Assembly (NCBI RefSeq): GCF_010550695.1 | Contig: NZ_JAAGOB010000009.1 | Coordinates: 1-64,000 of the forward strand | Reading direction: 5' to 3' | Source: Phytoactinopolyspora alkaliphila | GTDB lineage: Bacteria > Actinomycetota > Actinomycetes > Jiangellales > Jiangellaceae | Length of the DNA: 64,000 nt | Shown: piece after piece, positions 8,894 to 17,807 of the stretch | Layout of the letters: every line of letters starts with the position of its first letter | How positions within the stretch are numbered: the stretch's first letter is position 1 | Notes under the pieces: generated by a model | Told to the model about the DNA's origin: nothing | The model's database searches: none | What the model saw: only the letters and a program-made list of their open reading frames with translations | Program-made: the position numbers and the translations under genes

Positions 8894-9041
8894 CGGCTCA
8901 TCCTGAAGTCTGTCGTGTGGTCCACCGCGGCGCGTCGTCACCACGGTTTAAGCTCGTCAGCGGCAGGCACGCCACCGTACCATCACCGCCACGGAACGGC
9001 ACCCCACCTACCGGCTCGCCGACCCGCGATTCCGCGCCAGG

Positions 9042-11144
9042 TCAGCGCGTGAGTTCGAGGGGCGCCACGTCCGGTGCGTCGAAGCCGAACACCTGCGAGT
9101 ACAAGGAGAGCTCCGCTTCCAGTGCGGCGACGATGGTCTCGTCCCGGCGGAAACCGTGCTGCTCTCCTTCGAACGTCAGGTAAGCGTGCGCGACCCCCCG
9201 GCCCCGCATCGCCTGAACGTACCGCTCAGCCTGGACGGGCGGGCAGATCTCGTCCTCAAGCCCCTGGAGCAGCAGGAACGGCACCGAGACCCGATCCGGT
9301 GCGTTCATCGGCGATCGGTCCCGGTATCGCTGTTCCGCCTCCGGCCACGGCCCCACAAGGCTCTCGAGATACTGCGACTCGAAATCATGTGTCTCTCCCG
9401 TGCGCCAGCCGCTGAGATCCAGGATCGGGTACATGATGACACCACAGCTGAATGTATCCGCGAAGGTCAGCGCAGCAGCCGACGTCCAGCCGCCCGCACT
9501 GCCGCCACGGATGGCCAGGCGGGCCGGGTCGGCGAGGCCTTCCCCGGCCATAGCGCGGGCCACGGCCACACAGTCCTCGACGTCGACGACGCCCCAGCTG
9601 TGCCGCAGCCGGTTGCGGTACTCCCGGCCGAAGCCGGTGGAGCCGCCGTAGTTGACCTCCACCACGCCGATCCCCCGGCTGGTGAAGTAGGCGACCTCAA
9701 GGTCGTGCACCATGGGCACGCGGCTCGTCGGCCCGCCGTGCACGAACACCACGTACGGAGGCAGTTCGCCGGCCGGTCCGGCGAACGCCTCGTTGCGCGG
9801 ACGGTAGACGTTCGCGTGCACTTCCCGGCCCTGTGCGCCGGTGAAGATGCGAGCCTCCGGTTCCGGCGAGTACTGCTCGCTGACCTTCCACAACGCGACC
9901 GCGTCGAGCTGTGACTCGCCCGTGTGCGGCGAAGAGCGGCCGTCGTAGAGCGGATCGGTGAGCGCCAGGGTCTTGCGGCCCACGGTCGCGGCCATCATCA
10001 CCTGATACGGGTCGGCGGGACCGCCGGCCACGCCCAGGACGGCAGAGCCCTCCGCGGACAGCGTAGGTGCCCACTCGGTGTGATCGTCGTCCAGCGGCAG
10101 GAGTTCCCCGGACACCGTGTCGAGGACGCTGAGGCGCGTGGCGGCCCGGCCATGGATGACGGCGACCCGGCCGCGCGCGAGCGGGGCGAACCATTGCATG
10201 CCCAGTTGCCACAACGGTCCGCCGAACTCCTCCTCCAGCGGGCACAGGTTGACCGGCTCACCGTTCGGGCCAGATTCCACGTCCACACTCACCCGGTGCA
10301 GGTTCCACCATCCGGTCGGATCGGCCACGTACAGAAGCGAGTCCTCGGATTGCCACTCGGCCTGGACCACGGCTACGTCCGGCCCTCCGGCGACCGTCAC
10401 CGGGGCGTGGACGGTCCCGCCCTCACCGATCCGCGCCACCCGGAGGACGGTCGAGTCCCAGGGCATCGACGGGTGGTCCCAGCCGATCCAGGACAGCCGG
10501 CGCCCGTCGGGTGCCACCCGGGGGCAGGCCAGGAAATGAGTATCGACGACGAGTACCTGGACGCCCGCCGGGTCGTCGGCGGCGGAACCGTCGACAGGCA
10601 CGGCCACGATAGACCGGCTGACATCTGTGGGCGCCGGGCCGGTGTGCTCCTCCCGGATGCACCACACCTCCTGCCCACCGGGAGCCACCACGGGCTCGAC
10701 GTAGCGCAGGCCGGCGGGGTGCTGCGGCTGTGGGGTCAGTGGCCGCGGCGTCTCGTCCGTTCCCGGCTGGTATCGGTACAGCCGCTGATCAGAGAACTCC
10801 GCGAACACGACGACGGGGCCTGGGTCGCCAGGCACCAGCACGTACGCGCGGCCGCCGTACTCGTGGACCCGGCTGCGCACGTTCCACGGCGGTGGGAGCA
10901 CGACCTCGTCGTGCGCCACCACAGGCTGTGCCGGGCTCGTCGCCTCGCCGCTCTCGGCCGGCGGGGAACCCTCGACCCGGCGAAGAAGCGCGATGCGCCC
11001 TCCCTCCGCGGGCATCGGCTCCGCCCACCACGGCTGCGACTTGTGCAGACTGACCCAGGTGGGGCGGCCAGCAGTACGAGCCACCATCCGGGCGTCGATC
11101 GGGGATTGCCAGGCTCCGTACGGCGCGGTCTTCTGCTCGTCCAT
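9042..11144 (-). CDS. Prolyl-oligopeptidase-family (S9) peptidase
   Basis: About 700 residues: an N-terminal beta-propeller of WD40/DPP-IV-like repeats (to about residue 430) followed by an alpha/beta-hydrolase catalytic domain. The nucleophile is Ser in RGGSAGGWTSA, the acid is in LLQGLEDEICPP and the His is in EGEQHGFR. No signal peptide is seen, so it should act on peptides in the cytoplasm. The start MDEQKTAPYG follows GGAACAGCCGGAGA. It lies 115 bp after the M20 gene and 148 bp before the S66 gene on the same strand. Confidence 0.85.
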   Translation of the reverse strand: MDEQKTAPYGAWQSPIDARMVARTAGRPTWVSLHKSQPWWAEPMPAEGGRIALLRRVEGSPPAESGEATSPAQPVVAHDEVVLPPPWNVRSRVHEYGGRAYVLVPGDPGPVVVFAEFSDQRLYRYQPGTDETPRPLTPQPQHPAGLRYVEPVVAPGGQEVWCIREEHTGPAPTDVSRSIVAVPVDGSAADDPAGVQVLVVDTHFLACPRVAPDGRRLSWIGWDHPSMPWDSTVLRVARIGEGGTVHAPVTVAGGPDVAVVQAEWQSEDSLLYVADPTGWWNLHRVSVDVESGPNGEPVNLCPLEEEFGGPLWQLGMQWFAPLARGRVAVIHGRAATRLSVLDTVSGELLPLDDDHTEWAPTLSAEGSAVLGVAGGPADPYQVMMAATVGRKTLALTDPLYDGRSSPHTGESQLDAVALWKVSEQYSPEPEARIFTGAQGREVHANVYRPRNEAFAGPAGELPPYVVFVHGGPTSRVPMVHDLEVAYFTSRGIGVVEVNYGGSTGFGREYRNRLRHSWGVVDVEDCVAVARAMAGEGLADPARLAIRGGSAGGWTSAAALTFADTFSCGVIMYPILDLSGWRTGETHDFESQYLESLVGPWPEAEQRYRDRSPMNAPDRVSVPFLLLQGLEDEICPPVQAERYVQAMRGRGVAHAYLTFEGEQHGFRRDETIVAALEAELSLYSQVFGFDAPDVAPLELTR

Positions 11145-11259
11145 TCTCCGGCTGTTCCTTTCGCTGATCGTTTCGCGCGATGTTGCCACGTCGTGGTGCG
11201 TGTCCCCCGCGCCGGTCCTGTCGTGTCCCGTCGAAGCGCGGCCGGACAAGGGCGGGCGT

Positions 11260-12603
11260 TCAGCCCACTGTGGACAGGAAGCGGTCCAGCACCCGCGCGC
11301 CGAACCTCAGGCCTTCGACCGGAACCCGCTCGTCGACACCATGCACCAAGGGGGCGAGATCGAGATCCGGCGGAAGCAGCAACGGGGCGAACCCGTAGCC
11401 GGTGATACCCAGCCGGGAGAACTGCTTGGCATCCGTTCCGCCGCCCATGCAGTAGGGCACGACGTCGGCATCCGGATCCTCCGCCCGCAGCGCTTCAGCC
11501 ATCGCCAGGAACGTCGGCGAATCCACAGGAGCCGACAGCGGAATCTCCGTGTGGTAGTACTCCCAGTCGACGCGAGGCCCGGTCAGCATGTCGATGGTCT
11601 TCTCGAACTCCTCCCTGGCACCCGGCACGACCCGCCCGTCGACGCGCGCGGCGGCCAGCTCCGGGATCACGTTGACCTTGTACCCGGCCTCCGGCATCGT
11701 CGGATTGGCACTGTTGCGCACGGTGGTCTCGACCAGGTGCCGCGCCGGGCCGAACCGGTCCAGAAGGGCGTCGACATCGAATTCGGGATCATCCAGATCG
11801 ACCGGGATGTCCAGGGCACGTCCGATACCCGCGAGCGCGGCCCGCACGGTGGGCGACAATCGCACCGGCCACTCGTACGCGTCGATCCGGGCGATCGCTG
11901 CCGCGAGAGCTCCGACGGCGTTGTCCCGGTTCACCTTCGAGCCATGCCCCGCGGTGCCGTGTGCGGTCAGCTTCAGCCAGGCCGTGCCGCGCTCGCCCGC
12001 ACCGACCGGATAGAGCCTGCGGCCGTTCGCGTGAAAGGTGTACCCGCCGGACTCGCTGATCCCCTCGGTGCAGCCCTCGAACAGCTCCGGGCGGTGCTCC
12101 GCCAGCCAGCCCGCGCCGTAGGCGGCGGTGTCCTCCTCGTCGGCGGTGAAGGCGAACACGACGTCCCGGCGCGGGCGGCGGCCGGAGAAGCCCCAGCCGC
12201 GAGCGACGGTCAGCATCATCGCGACCATGTCCTTCATGTCCACCGCGCCGCGGCCCCACACCATGCCGTCGCGAATCTCGCCGGAGAAGGGGTCGACGCT
12301 CCACTCCGTGGGATCGGCCGGGACGACGTCCAGGTGACCGTGGACGAGCAGGCCCGGCAGCCCCGGTTCGGTGCCTGCCACGCGGGTGACCAGGTTGGCC
12401 CGCCCAGGCGCCGATTCCACCAGCGTGGACTCGATTCCCGCCTCGGCTAGCCGCTCGGCGACGTACTCCGCAGCCGGCCGCTCCTGGCCGTCCCCGCCGC
12501 CGCGGTTGGTGGTGTCGATCCGAATCAGCTCGCTGGCCAGCGTCACAACGTCCGGCCCTTCCGGATGCTGGGTGTGCATGCTCGTCCCGTCGGTGTCAGC
12601 CAT
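11260..12603 (-). CDS. M20-family metallopeptidase (dipeptidase/deacylase type)
   Basis: About 447 residues of the ArgE/DapE/CPG2 superfamily. The di-zinc ligands and catalytic acid are visible: His and Asp in LLVHGHLDVVPAD, the bridging Asp in GRGAVDMKDM, Glu-Glu in FTADEEDTAAYGA and a C-terminal His/Asp region (CMGGGTDAKQFSR). The start MADTDGTSM overlaps the end of the M55 gene by 8 nt, implying translational coupling. An ATG 18 bases upstream is also possible. The adjacent D-aminopeptidase suggests peptide breakdown rather than arginine or lysine synthesis. Confidence 0.85.
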   Translation of the reverse strand: MADTDGTSMHTQHPEGPDVVTLASELIRIDTTNRGGGDGQERPAAEYVAERLAEAGIESTLVESAPGRANLVTRVAGTEPGLPGLLVHGHLDVVPADPTEWSVDPFSGEIRDGMVWGRGAVDMKDMVAMMLTVARGWGFSGRRPRRDVVFAFTADEEDTAAYGAGWLAEHRPELFEGCTEGISESGGYTFHANGRRLYPVGAGERGTAWLKLTAHGTAGHGSKVNRDNAVGALAAAIARIDAYEWPVRLSPTVRAALAGIGRALDIPVDLDDPEFDVDALLDRFGPARHLVETTVRNSANPTMPEAGYKVNVIPELAAARVDGRVVPGAREEFEKTIDMLTGPRVDWEYYHTEIPLSAPVDSPTFLAMAEALRAEDPDADVVPYCMGGGTDAKQFSRLGITGYGFAPLLLPPDLDLAPLVHGVDERVPVEGLRFGARVLDRFLSTVG

Positions 12604-13429
12604 AGTTCCGTTCGATCGCATTGGAGATGAGTGTGGTGACGGCCTTAAAACAGCGGATCATGTCGTAAGCGGTGCCCGACGTGTACCGGACCCGGCGGGG
12701 CCCCACCAGCTCCACGGTGGGGACCATGCAGGCCAGATCGGCGAGCTGGGTGGCGTCGACCTCCACCTCGACGGTGAACGGCCCTTCGTCGGCCGGATCA
12801 TGCCGGGCCGCCAGCGAGGTGGCGGCCTTCGCAGCTGCGCGGATGTCGGCGAACGTCCGGGCCGGAGGACGGCATCTCGCCGCGTATCGCGACACGTGGT
12901 CCTTGACGGCCACCGTACGGGCCTCCGGAGCGTAGGACGCGGCGTCAGCGCAGGCTCGATCGTCGCCTGTGACCAGGACAACCGGCGTTCCGTATTCCGC
13001 CACGACCAGAGCATTCAGGCGTCCCTCGCTGGCGGGCGCGTCGTTCACCCACACACCCGTGATGGAATTGGCCAGATAGGTGTGGGCCAGCACGCCCGGC
13101 ATGCCGGCACCCGCGTGGTAGCCGACGAAGGCCGCCCCGTCGACGTCTCCGGATTGCACGCCCTCCACCATGGTGAGCGATTTGTGCCGCCCGGTGATCA
13201 TCTCGGCGCGTTCGTCGAGCTGCTCCAGCAGAAGATTGCGCATGGTGGCGTGGGCCTCGTTCACCAGGACCTCCACCGCGCCGCCGTCATAGAACCCCGC
13301 GATGGCGGCATTGACGTCGGAGGTGAACATGGCGCGGCACCGCTGCCACTCTTCGGTCCCGGGTTCGACGTCCGCCGGCCAGGTGACGCCGGTAGCGCCT
13401 TCCATGTCGGCCGAGATCAAGAACTTCAT
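12596..13429 (-). CDS. M55-family D-aminopeptidase (DppA-like)
   Basis: A 277-residue zinc D-aminopeptidase. The N-terminus MKFLISADMEGATGV carries the Asp and Glu ligands of family M55, and FVGYHAGAG carries a conserved His. DppA of Bacillus subtilis releases N-terminal D-amino acids and is encoded with a peptide transporter and an LD-carboxypeptidase; both gene types occur in this window. It is the first gene of the peptidase run, with a possible leaderless promoter. It overlaps the M20 gene by 8 nt. Confidence 0.87.
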   Translation of the reverse strand: MKFLISADMEGATGVTWPADVEPGTEEWQRCRAMFTSDVNAAIAGFYDGGAVEVLVNEAHATMRNLLLEQLDERAEMITGRHKSLTMVEGVQSGDVDGAAFVGYHAGAGMPGVLAHTYLANSITGVWVNDAPASEGRLNALVVAEYGTPVVLVTGDDRACADAASYAPEARTVAVKDHVSRYAARCRPPARTFADIRAAAKAATSLAARHDPADEGPFTVEVEVDATQLADLACMVPTVELVGPRRVRYTSGTAYDMIRCFKAVTTLISNAIERNYG

Positions 13430-13437
13430 GGATGGTT

Positions 13438-13443
13438 ACCGTA
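13438..13443 (-). promoter_or_regulatory. Candidate -10 box for the M55 peptidase operon
   Basis: TACGGT on the minus strand lies 8 bases before the ATG at 13429. No Shine-Dalgarno sequence precedes the ATG, so a leaderless transcript is likely. Confidence 0.35.
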
Positions 13444-13479
13444 CGCCACGCGATATTGCGGCGCACAGAGGGTAGCGCG

Positions 13480-13499
13480 AAAAAACTTCCGGCGGGAAG
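13480..13499 (-). terminator. Rho-independent terminator after the DivIVA/VOC gene
   Basis: On the minus strand CTTCC-CGCC-GGAAG is followed directly by six T residues. It sits 47 bases after the stop of the DivIVA/VOC gene and before the M55 start. The stem is short, but the T tract is notable in such GC-rich DNA. Confidence 0.55.
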
Positions 13500-13546
13500 C
13501 GCGTCTCGCCATCACGTCAGAACTTAGCGAGCTGCACAAGCCGTGG

Positions 13547-14557
13547 TCAGGGTGTAGCGACCTCGACCTCGAAACCCTCGTCGTTCTCGAAGTAGGCGGC
13601 GTAGTGGTGCGGGCCGCCAGCATAGGGGTGGCGGTCGGCGAACATCAGGCGCCAGCCGTACGTGGGCGCCTCGGAGACGATGCGATCCACCATCCACCGC
13701 TCCGGCACAGCCAGAGCCAGGTGATTGAGCCCCGGAGCCTTGCGGTCATACGGCGTCCACGACAGGTCCGGGGACTGTTCGATGACCACGTACGGCCCGC
13801 CCCCCGGCGACTGCCAGGAACGCCCGCTGTCCCACACCTGGAACAGCGTCCAGCCGAGCCGCTCGAACAGCCAGCCGAACGAACGAGTGGACGACTCGAT
13901 GTCACGGGTCCAGATCTCCACATGGTGTAGCCCGGTGGACGGGGTGCGCACATCGGACAGCGACGGCTCGTCGGACGCCGTCTCGTAGCCGTTCACGGCC
14001 GGCTGCTGATGGGTCCGCTGCATCGAGGGCTGGGTATACGTGGGATCGAGGGCGCGCAACGCGGGATCGAGCTCGTTCACCGCCGAGTCGGTCAGTGGGT
14101 CGCCGGCGGGGTCCGGATACGCCGGGGGGTACGCCGGCGACACGGGAGGCGCCGGTGCCACCGGCGGAGCCGCCGGCGGTACCGCCGCCGCACCGAACCC
14201 TGGATGGTCGGTAGTGCCCCAGCCGCCGTGCTCCTGCGTCATCTGGGCAGGATGATGGGGCGCGGGCGAGGAGTACTGATGCTGCTGAAGGTTCTGCTGA
14301 GCGGCGGCCTGCTGCCGCTTGCGAAGCTCCGCGGCCGCGGCGTCAAGCCAGTCGTCGACGTCGTCCATGGAGTAGCCCTCGCGCATGCGCACGACCTTGA
14401 ACTCCTCGGACTCGATCCGGTCGGGGGTGATGCCCTTCCCACCCGGCCGCCCGTCGAGGGCATCGATGACCTGATCCACAAAGTCATCGACCGCGTCGAG
14501 GTCATAGCCCTCGCGCATCCGAACCGTGCGAAATTCAGGTTCGCGACTCACAGCCAC
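13547..14557 (-). CDS. DivIVA-repeat protein fused to a VOC (glyoxalase-fold) domain
   Basis: About 336 residues. The N-terminus has two short DivI1A-type repeats, FRTVRMREGYDLDAVDDF and FKVVRMREGYSMDDVDDW, each ending in a hydrophobic/charged helix. A Gln- and then Pro/Ala-rich linker of roughly 100 residues follows. The C-terminal 130 residues (LHHVEIWTRDIESS to FEVEVATP) form a vicinal-oxygen-chelate domain. The repeats suggest tethering to a polar or membrane complex; what the VOC domain binds is unknown. GTG at 14557 is chosen because GAGGAG lies 12 bases upstream; GTG at 14551 is an alternative. Confidence 0.75.
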   Translation of the reverse strand: MAVSREPEFRTVRMREGYDLDAVDDFVDQVIDALDGRPGGKGITPDRIESEEFKVVRMREGYSMDDVDDWLDAAAAELRKRQQAAAQQNLQQHQYSSPAPHHPAQMTQEHGGWGTTDHPGFGAAAVPPAAPPVAPAPPVSPAYPPAYPDPAGDPLTDSAVNELDPALRALDPTYTQPSMQRTHQQPAVNGYETASDEPSLSDVRTPSTGLHHVEIWTRDIESSTRSFGWLFERLGWTLFQVWDSGRSWQSPGGGPYVVIEQSPDLSWTPYDRKAPGLNHLALAVPERWMVDRIVSEAPTYGWRLMFADRHPYAGGPHHYAAYFENDEGFEVEVATP

Positions 14558-14729
14558 TGCGTCGTCACACTCCTCAGGAACAAGAACGGCCGCCCACGGG
14601 CGCATGACTGCGGCGAGCGCAACCACTCGCCGCCGGACAACCGAATCCCCCGTGACCGGCCACTCCAAGCAGAACGTAGTCTAGAACATCTCCCGACGGC
14701 CATCGCCACCCTCGCTGACACCCGTGTCA

Positions 14730-14747
14730 CACCTGTATTGACAGGTG
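14730..14747. promoter_or_regulatory. Inverted repeat between rlmN and the DivIVA/VOC gene
   Basis: CACCTGT (14730-14736) and ACAGGTG (14741-14747) form perfect 7-bp arms around ATTG. It lies downstream of the rlmN stop and about 170 bases upstream of the DivIVA/VOC start, so it could be a weak terminator or an operator. Confidence 0.4.
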
Positions 14748-14794
14748 CCGAGGCAGCGACCACCGTACGGACTCGCACCGAACTGGAAGGCATC

Positions 14795-15916
14795 TTAAGC
14801 GTTCGCCGTCGCCAACTGCCCGCAGGCCCCGTCGATGTCACTCCCGCGCGTGTCGCGTACCGTCACCGGAATGCCGTGTGCCTCCAGGGTCGCGACGAAC
14901 GTGCGCTCTACCTCAGGGTCGGACGCTGTCCACTTCGACCCCGGCGTCGGGTTCAATGGGATCGGGTTCACGTGCACCCATCCCTGGCCGCGATCCGTCA
15001 GCAGCCGGCCGAGCAGGTCGGCCCGCCATGCCTGGTCGTTGATGTCACGGATCAGCGCGTACTCGATCGACACCCGGCGCCCGGTCCGGTCGAAGTATCG
15101 CCGGGCGGCATCGAGCGCCTCGGCCACCTTCCACCGCGTGTTGATCGGGACCAGCTCGTCGCGCAGCTCGTCGTCGGGAGCGTGCAGAGACAGCGCCAGG
15201 GTGACCGACAGATCTTCCTCACTCAGCCGGTCGATCGCGCTGACCAGGCCTACGGTGGAGACGGTAACGCCGCGCTGGCCGATGCCCAGGCCCGCCGGTG
15301 CCGGGTCGGTCAGGCGCCGAACCGCCGACACGACGGACTTGTAGTTGGCCATCGGCTCGCCCATGCCCATGAACACCACGTTGGTGATCCGCCCCGGGCC
15401 GCCCGCGATCTCACCCGCGGCCAGCATCCTGGCGCCGGCAACGACCTGCTCGACGATCTCCGCAGTGGACATGTTCCGGGTCAGGCCCTGCTGCCCGGTG
15501 GCGCAGAACGGGCAGTTCATCCCGCAGCCGGCCTGGCTGGACACGCAGATGGTGACCCGGTCACGCTTCCCGGTGTAGCGCATCAGCACGCTCTCCACGA
15601 GCGCGCCGTCATACAGCCGCCACAGCGTCTTGCGCGTGGTTCCGCTGTCGGTCTCCATGTGCCGGACCGAGGCGACGAGAGACGGCAGGACGGCCTGCCC
15701 TAGCGCACCGCGGACCGACGCGGGCAGATCGGTCATCTGCTCGGGATCGGAGATGAATCTGGAGAAATAGTGCCGAGACAACTGATCCGCGCGGAACGCC
15801 GGCTCACCCAGCTCGGTCACCAATGCCCGGCGTCCGTCGACGTCGAGGTCGGCCAAGTGGCGCGGCGGCTTGCCACGACGCACCGGCGTGAGCTGTAGTT
15901 CCCCTGGCTTGGGCAT
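14795..15916 (-). CDS. rlmN: 23S rRNA (adenine2503-C2)-methyltransferase RlmN
   Basis: A 373-residue radical-SAM enzyme that methylates A2503 of 23S rRNA and A37 of some tRNAs. The [4Fe-4S]-binding CxxxCxxC motif is in [11 protein letters not shown]. The SAM motif GMGEPMANY and the C-terminal Cys region ([10 protein letters not shown]) are present. The start MPKPGELQL follows AGAGGAA; a longer frame adds 15 unlikely residues. It is the last gene of the rpsB-tsf-pyrH-frr-cdsA-rlmN line and is separated from cdsA by a repeat array. Confidence 0.93.
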   Translation of the reverse strand: MPKPGELQLTPVRRGKPPRHLADLDVDGRRALVTELGEPAFRADQLSRHYFSRFISDPEQMTDLPASVRGALGQAVLPSLVASVRHMETDSGTTRKTLWRLYDGALVESVLMRYTGKRDRVTICVSSQAGCGMNCPFCATGQQGLTRNMSTAEIVEQVVAGARMLAAGEIAGGPGRITNVVFMGMGEPMANYKSVVSAVRRLTDPAPAGLGIGQRGVTVSTVGLVSAIDRLSEEDLSVTLALSLHAPDDELRDELVPINTRWKVAEALDAARRYFDRTGRRVSIEYALIRDINDQAWRADLLGRLLTDRGQGWVHVNPIPLNPTPGSKWTASDPEVERTFVATLEAHGIPVTVRDTRGSDIDGACGQLATANA

Positions 15917-15964
15917 GGATTCCTCTGGTCTGGAACGGGTCCGCAGGTGCAATTGTCCCACGTT

Positions 15965-16220
15965 GACGCCTGATCGCCATTCGGCCGTCCGGCCCCTGCT
16001 TTGCCACCTGATCGTCGATATGTCGTCTGATCATCGGCGGCGCCTCATGGGAGATGATCAGGTGACGAAACTGCGCGTCTGGGCGGTCCTTGACCATCTG
16101 ATCCACATCGGTTCACATACTGAGACGGGATCAGGTGACGAAGTCGCGGCGCCAGGGCGGCACACGTCATCTGATCGCGACGAAGGAGCTGATCAGATGA
16201 CACATCGACGATCAGGTGAC
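15965..16220. repeat. Degenerate 73-bp tandem repeat array with alternating 11-bp motifs (array A)
   Basis: Nine copies of an 11-bp motif, GATCAGGTGAC or its reverse complement with one to three changes, are centred at about 15970, 16008, 16027, 16061, 16098, 16134, 16171, 16196 and 16215. The middle four alternate in orientation at 37, 36 and 37 bp, and successive same-orientation copies are exactly 73 bp apart (16056 and 16129). The last copy supplies the final codons and stop of cdsA. The same pattern recurs at 43502-43666. Confidence 0.75.
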
Positions 16221-17081
16221 ATAGGTGAGCACCAGCCACACCAGCGGAGCGGTGGGGAGCAGCGAGTCGAGCCGGTCCATGATCCCGCCGTGGCCGGGCA
16301 ACAGGGAACTCATGTCCTTGATCCCGAGATCGCGCTTGATCATCGACTCGCCGAGGTCACCGGTGGTGGCGCCGATCACGCCGACGACGCCGAGGAGCAC
16401 CCCCGACCACCATGGTGCGTCCATCGCCAGCACCGCCACCGCGATCCCGGCACCGACACCGAGGAGCAGCGAACCGGAGAAGCCCTCCCAGGTCTTCTTC
16501 GGACTCACCGTCCTGGCCATCGGATGCTTGCCGAACAGGACACCGGTGAAGTATCCGCCGGTGTCGGAGGCGACCACCACGGCCAGCAGCGTGAAGACCT
16601 GCCAATGCCCGTCGTCCGCTCGGGCCATCAGCATCGCGAAGCCGGCAAGGAAGGGGATGTACACCACGGAGAACACGCCGGCGGTGACGTCGCGTACGTA
16701 ACCGGCGGAGTGATCACCCAGCCGCCACACCAAGATCGCCGCGACAGTCAGGGCAAGCCCCACCACCAGCGGTGCCGTGCCCGCCACGAACGCACCCACC
16801 AGCATGATCACGGACCCCAGCAGGGCGGGAACCAGAGGCACCGCGATGCCCCGAGTGGCGAACGCCTGCGCCAGTTCCCACACCGCGACGACCATGACCA
16901 CCAGGACAAGAGCCGCGAACGCGGGCGGATACAGGAACAGGGTGCTGACCACGATAGCGCCGAGGCCCACACCCACGGCGGTGGCCGCGCGCAGATCCCG
17001 GCCGGCTCGTCGTGCTCCGTGCGCCCCGGCGTCAGGCGACGGTCGCGACCCCTCCTCGGGGTCGGTCGGCTTGTCGGTCAC
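16212..17081 (-). CDS. cdsA: Phosphatidate cytidylyltransferase
   Basis: A 289-residue membrane enzyme making CDP-diacylglycerol from phosphatidate and CTP, the entry point for phospholipid synthesis. After a charged N-terminal 30 residues there are about eight membrane segments. The C-terminal CDS signature is intact: GDLGESMIKRDLGIKD followed by PGHGGIMDRLDS, with the conserved Asp residues. It lies between frr and rlmN as in other actinobacteria. The final Val-Thr-stop is read from the repeat motif of the adjoining array. Confidence 0.92.
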   Translation of the reverse strand: MTDKPTDPEEGSRPSPDAGAHGARRAGRDLRAATAVGVGLGAIVVSTLFLYPPAFAALVLVVMVVAVWELAQAFATRGIAVPLVPALLGSVIMLVGAFVAGTAPLVVGLALTVAAILVWRLGDHSAGYVRDVTAGVFSVVYIPFLAGFAMLMARADDGHWQVFTLLAVVVASDTGGYFTGVLFGKHPMARTVSPKKTWEGFSGSLLLGVGAGIAVAVLAMDAPWWSGVLLGVVGVIGATTGDLGESMIKRDLGIKDMSSLLPGHGGIMDRLDSLLPTAPLVWLVLTYVT

Positions 17082-17169
17082 TGCCTAGTGCCCTGCTCCG
17101 GTCATCCGTTCCCGGACACCAGCCCGGCGTTCTGCGTCCCACGACGCCCCCGCGCCGAAGGAGGTCGCC

Positions 17170-17727
17170 TCAGACCTCAAGGAGCTCGGCTTCCTTATGC
17201 TTGAGCAGCTCGTCCACCTGGTCGACGTAGGTCTTCGTCATCGTTTCGAGCTGCTTCTCAGCGCGCGCCGCCTCGTCCTCGCCGACATCGCCGTCGTGGA
17301 CGAACTTCTCGAGGCTCTCCTTCGCGTGCCGGCGCACGCTGCGGATCGACACCCGGACGCCTTCCGCCTTCTCCCTGGCCAGCTTGATGTACTCGCGCCG
17401 TCGCTCTTCGGTCAGCTGAGGCAGGACGACGCGGATGATCTGACCGTCGTTGGACGGGTTCACACCGAGGTCGGAGTCCCGGATGGCGCGCTCGATCGCG
17501 GCCAGCGACGACTTGTCGTAGGGATGCAGGGTGATCATGCGGGCGTCTGCCACGTGAAACGACGCGAGCTGATTGATCGGCGTCGGCGCACCGTAATAGT
17601 CGACGACGATCTTGTTGAACAGAGACGGGTGAGCCCGTCCCGTGCGGATGGTGGCGAAATCGTCCCTACCGACCGAGACGGCTTTCTCCATCTTCTCTTC
17701 GGCTTCGAAGAGTGTTTCCTCGATCAC
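17170..17727 (-). CDS. frr: Ribosome recycling factor
   Basis: A 185-residue RRF that splits post-termination ribosomes with EF-G. It contains the invariant [14 protein letters not shown] and the hinge-proximal [13 protein letters not shown], and ends with the typical helix ([16 protein letters not shown]). The length is standard. It follows pyrH by 80 bp, with a hairpin in the gap, and precedes cdsA by 88 bp. Confidence 0.96.
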   Translation of the reverse strand: MIEETLFEAEEKMEKAVSVGRDDFATIRTGRAHPSLFNKIVVDYYGAPTPINQLASFHVADARMITLHPYDKSSLAAIERAIRDSDLGVNPSNDGQIIRVVLPQLTEERRREYIKLAREKAEGVRVSIRSVRRHAKESLEKFVHDGDVGEDEAARAEKQLETMTKTYVDQVDELLKHKEAELLEV

Positions 17728-17767
17728 CGCTGCTCCTTTGCTGCTTGGTCACGCTCGTATGCGGCCG

Positions 17768-17801
17768 CGATACGGGATGGTTGCTCGATTGTCCCGTATC
17801 G
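17768..17801 (-). terminator. Intercistronic hairpin between pyrH and frr
   Basis: CGATACGGGA (17768-17777) and TCCCGTATCG (17792-17801) are perfect 10-bp arms around a 14-nt loop, starting 7 bases after the pyrH stop. No T tract follows, so attenuation or RNA stabilisation is as likely as full termination. Confidence 0.55.
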
Positions 17802-17807
17802 GCGCCC

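Noticed and set aside
9924-11405. 493-residue plus-strand ORF opposite the S9 peptidase
   Set aside because: Arg/Gly/His-rich shadow translation without domains; the minus-strand S9 gene has a full catalytic triad.
15965-16220. CRISPR array
   Set aside because: The repeated unit is only 11 bp, alternates in orientation, and no cas genes are present.
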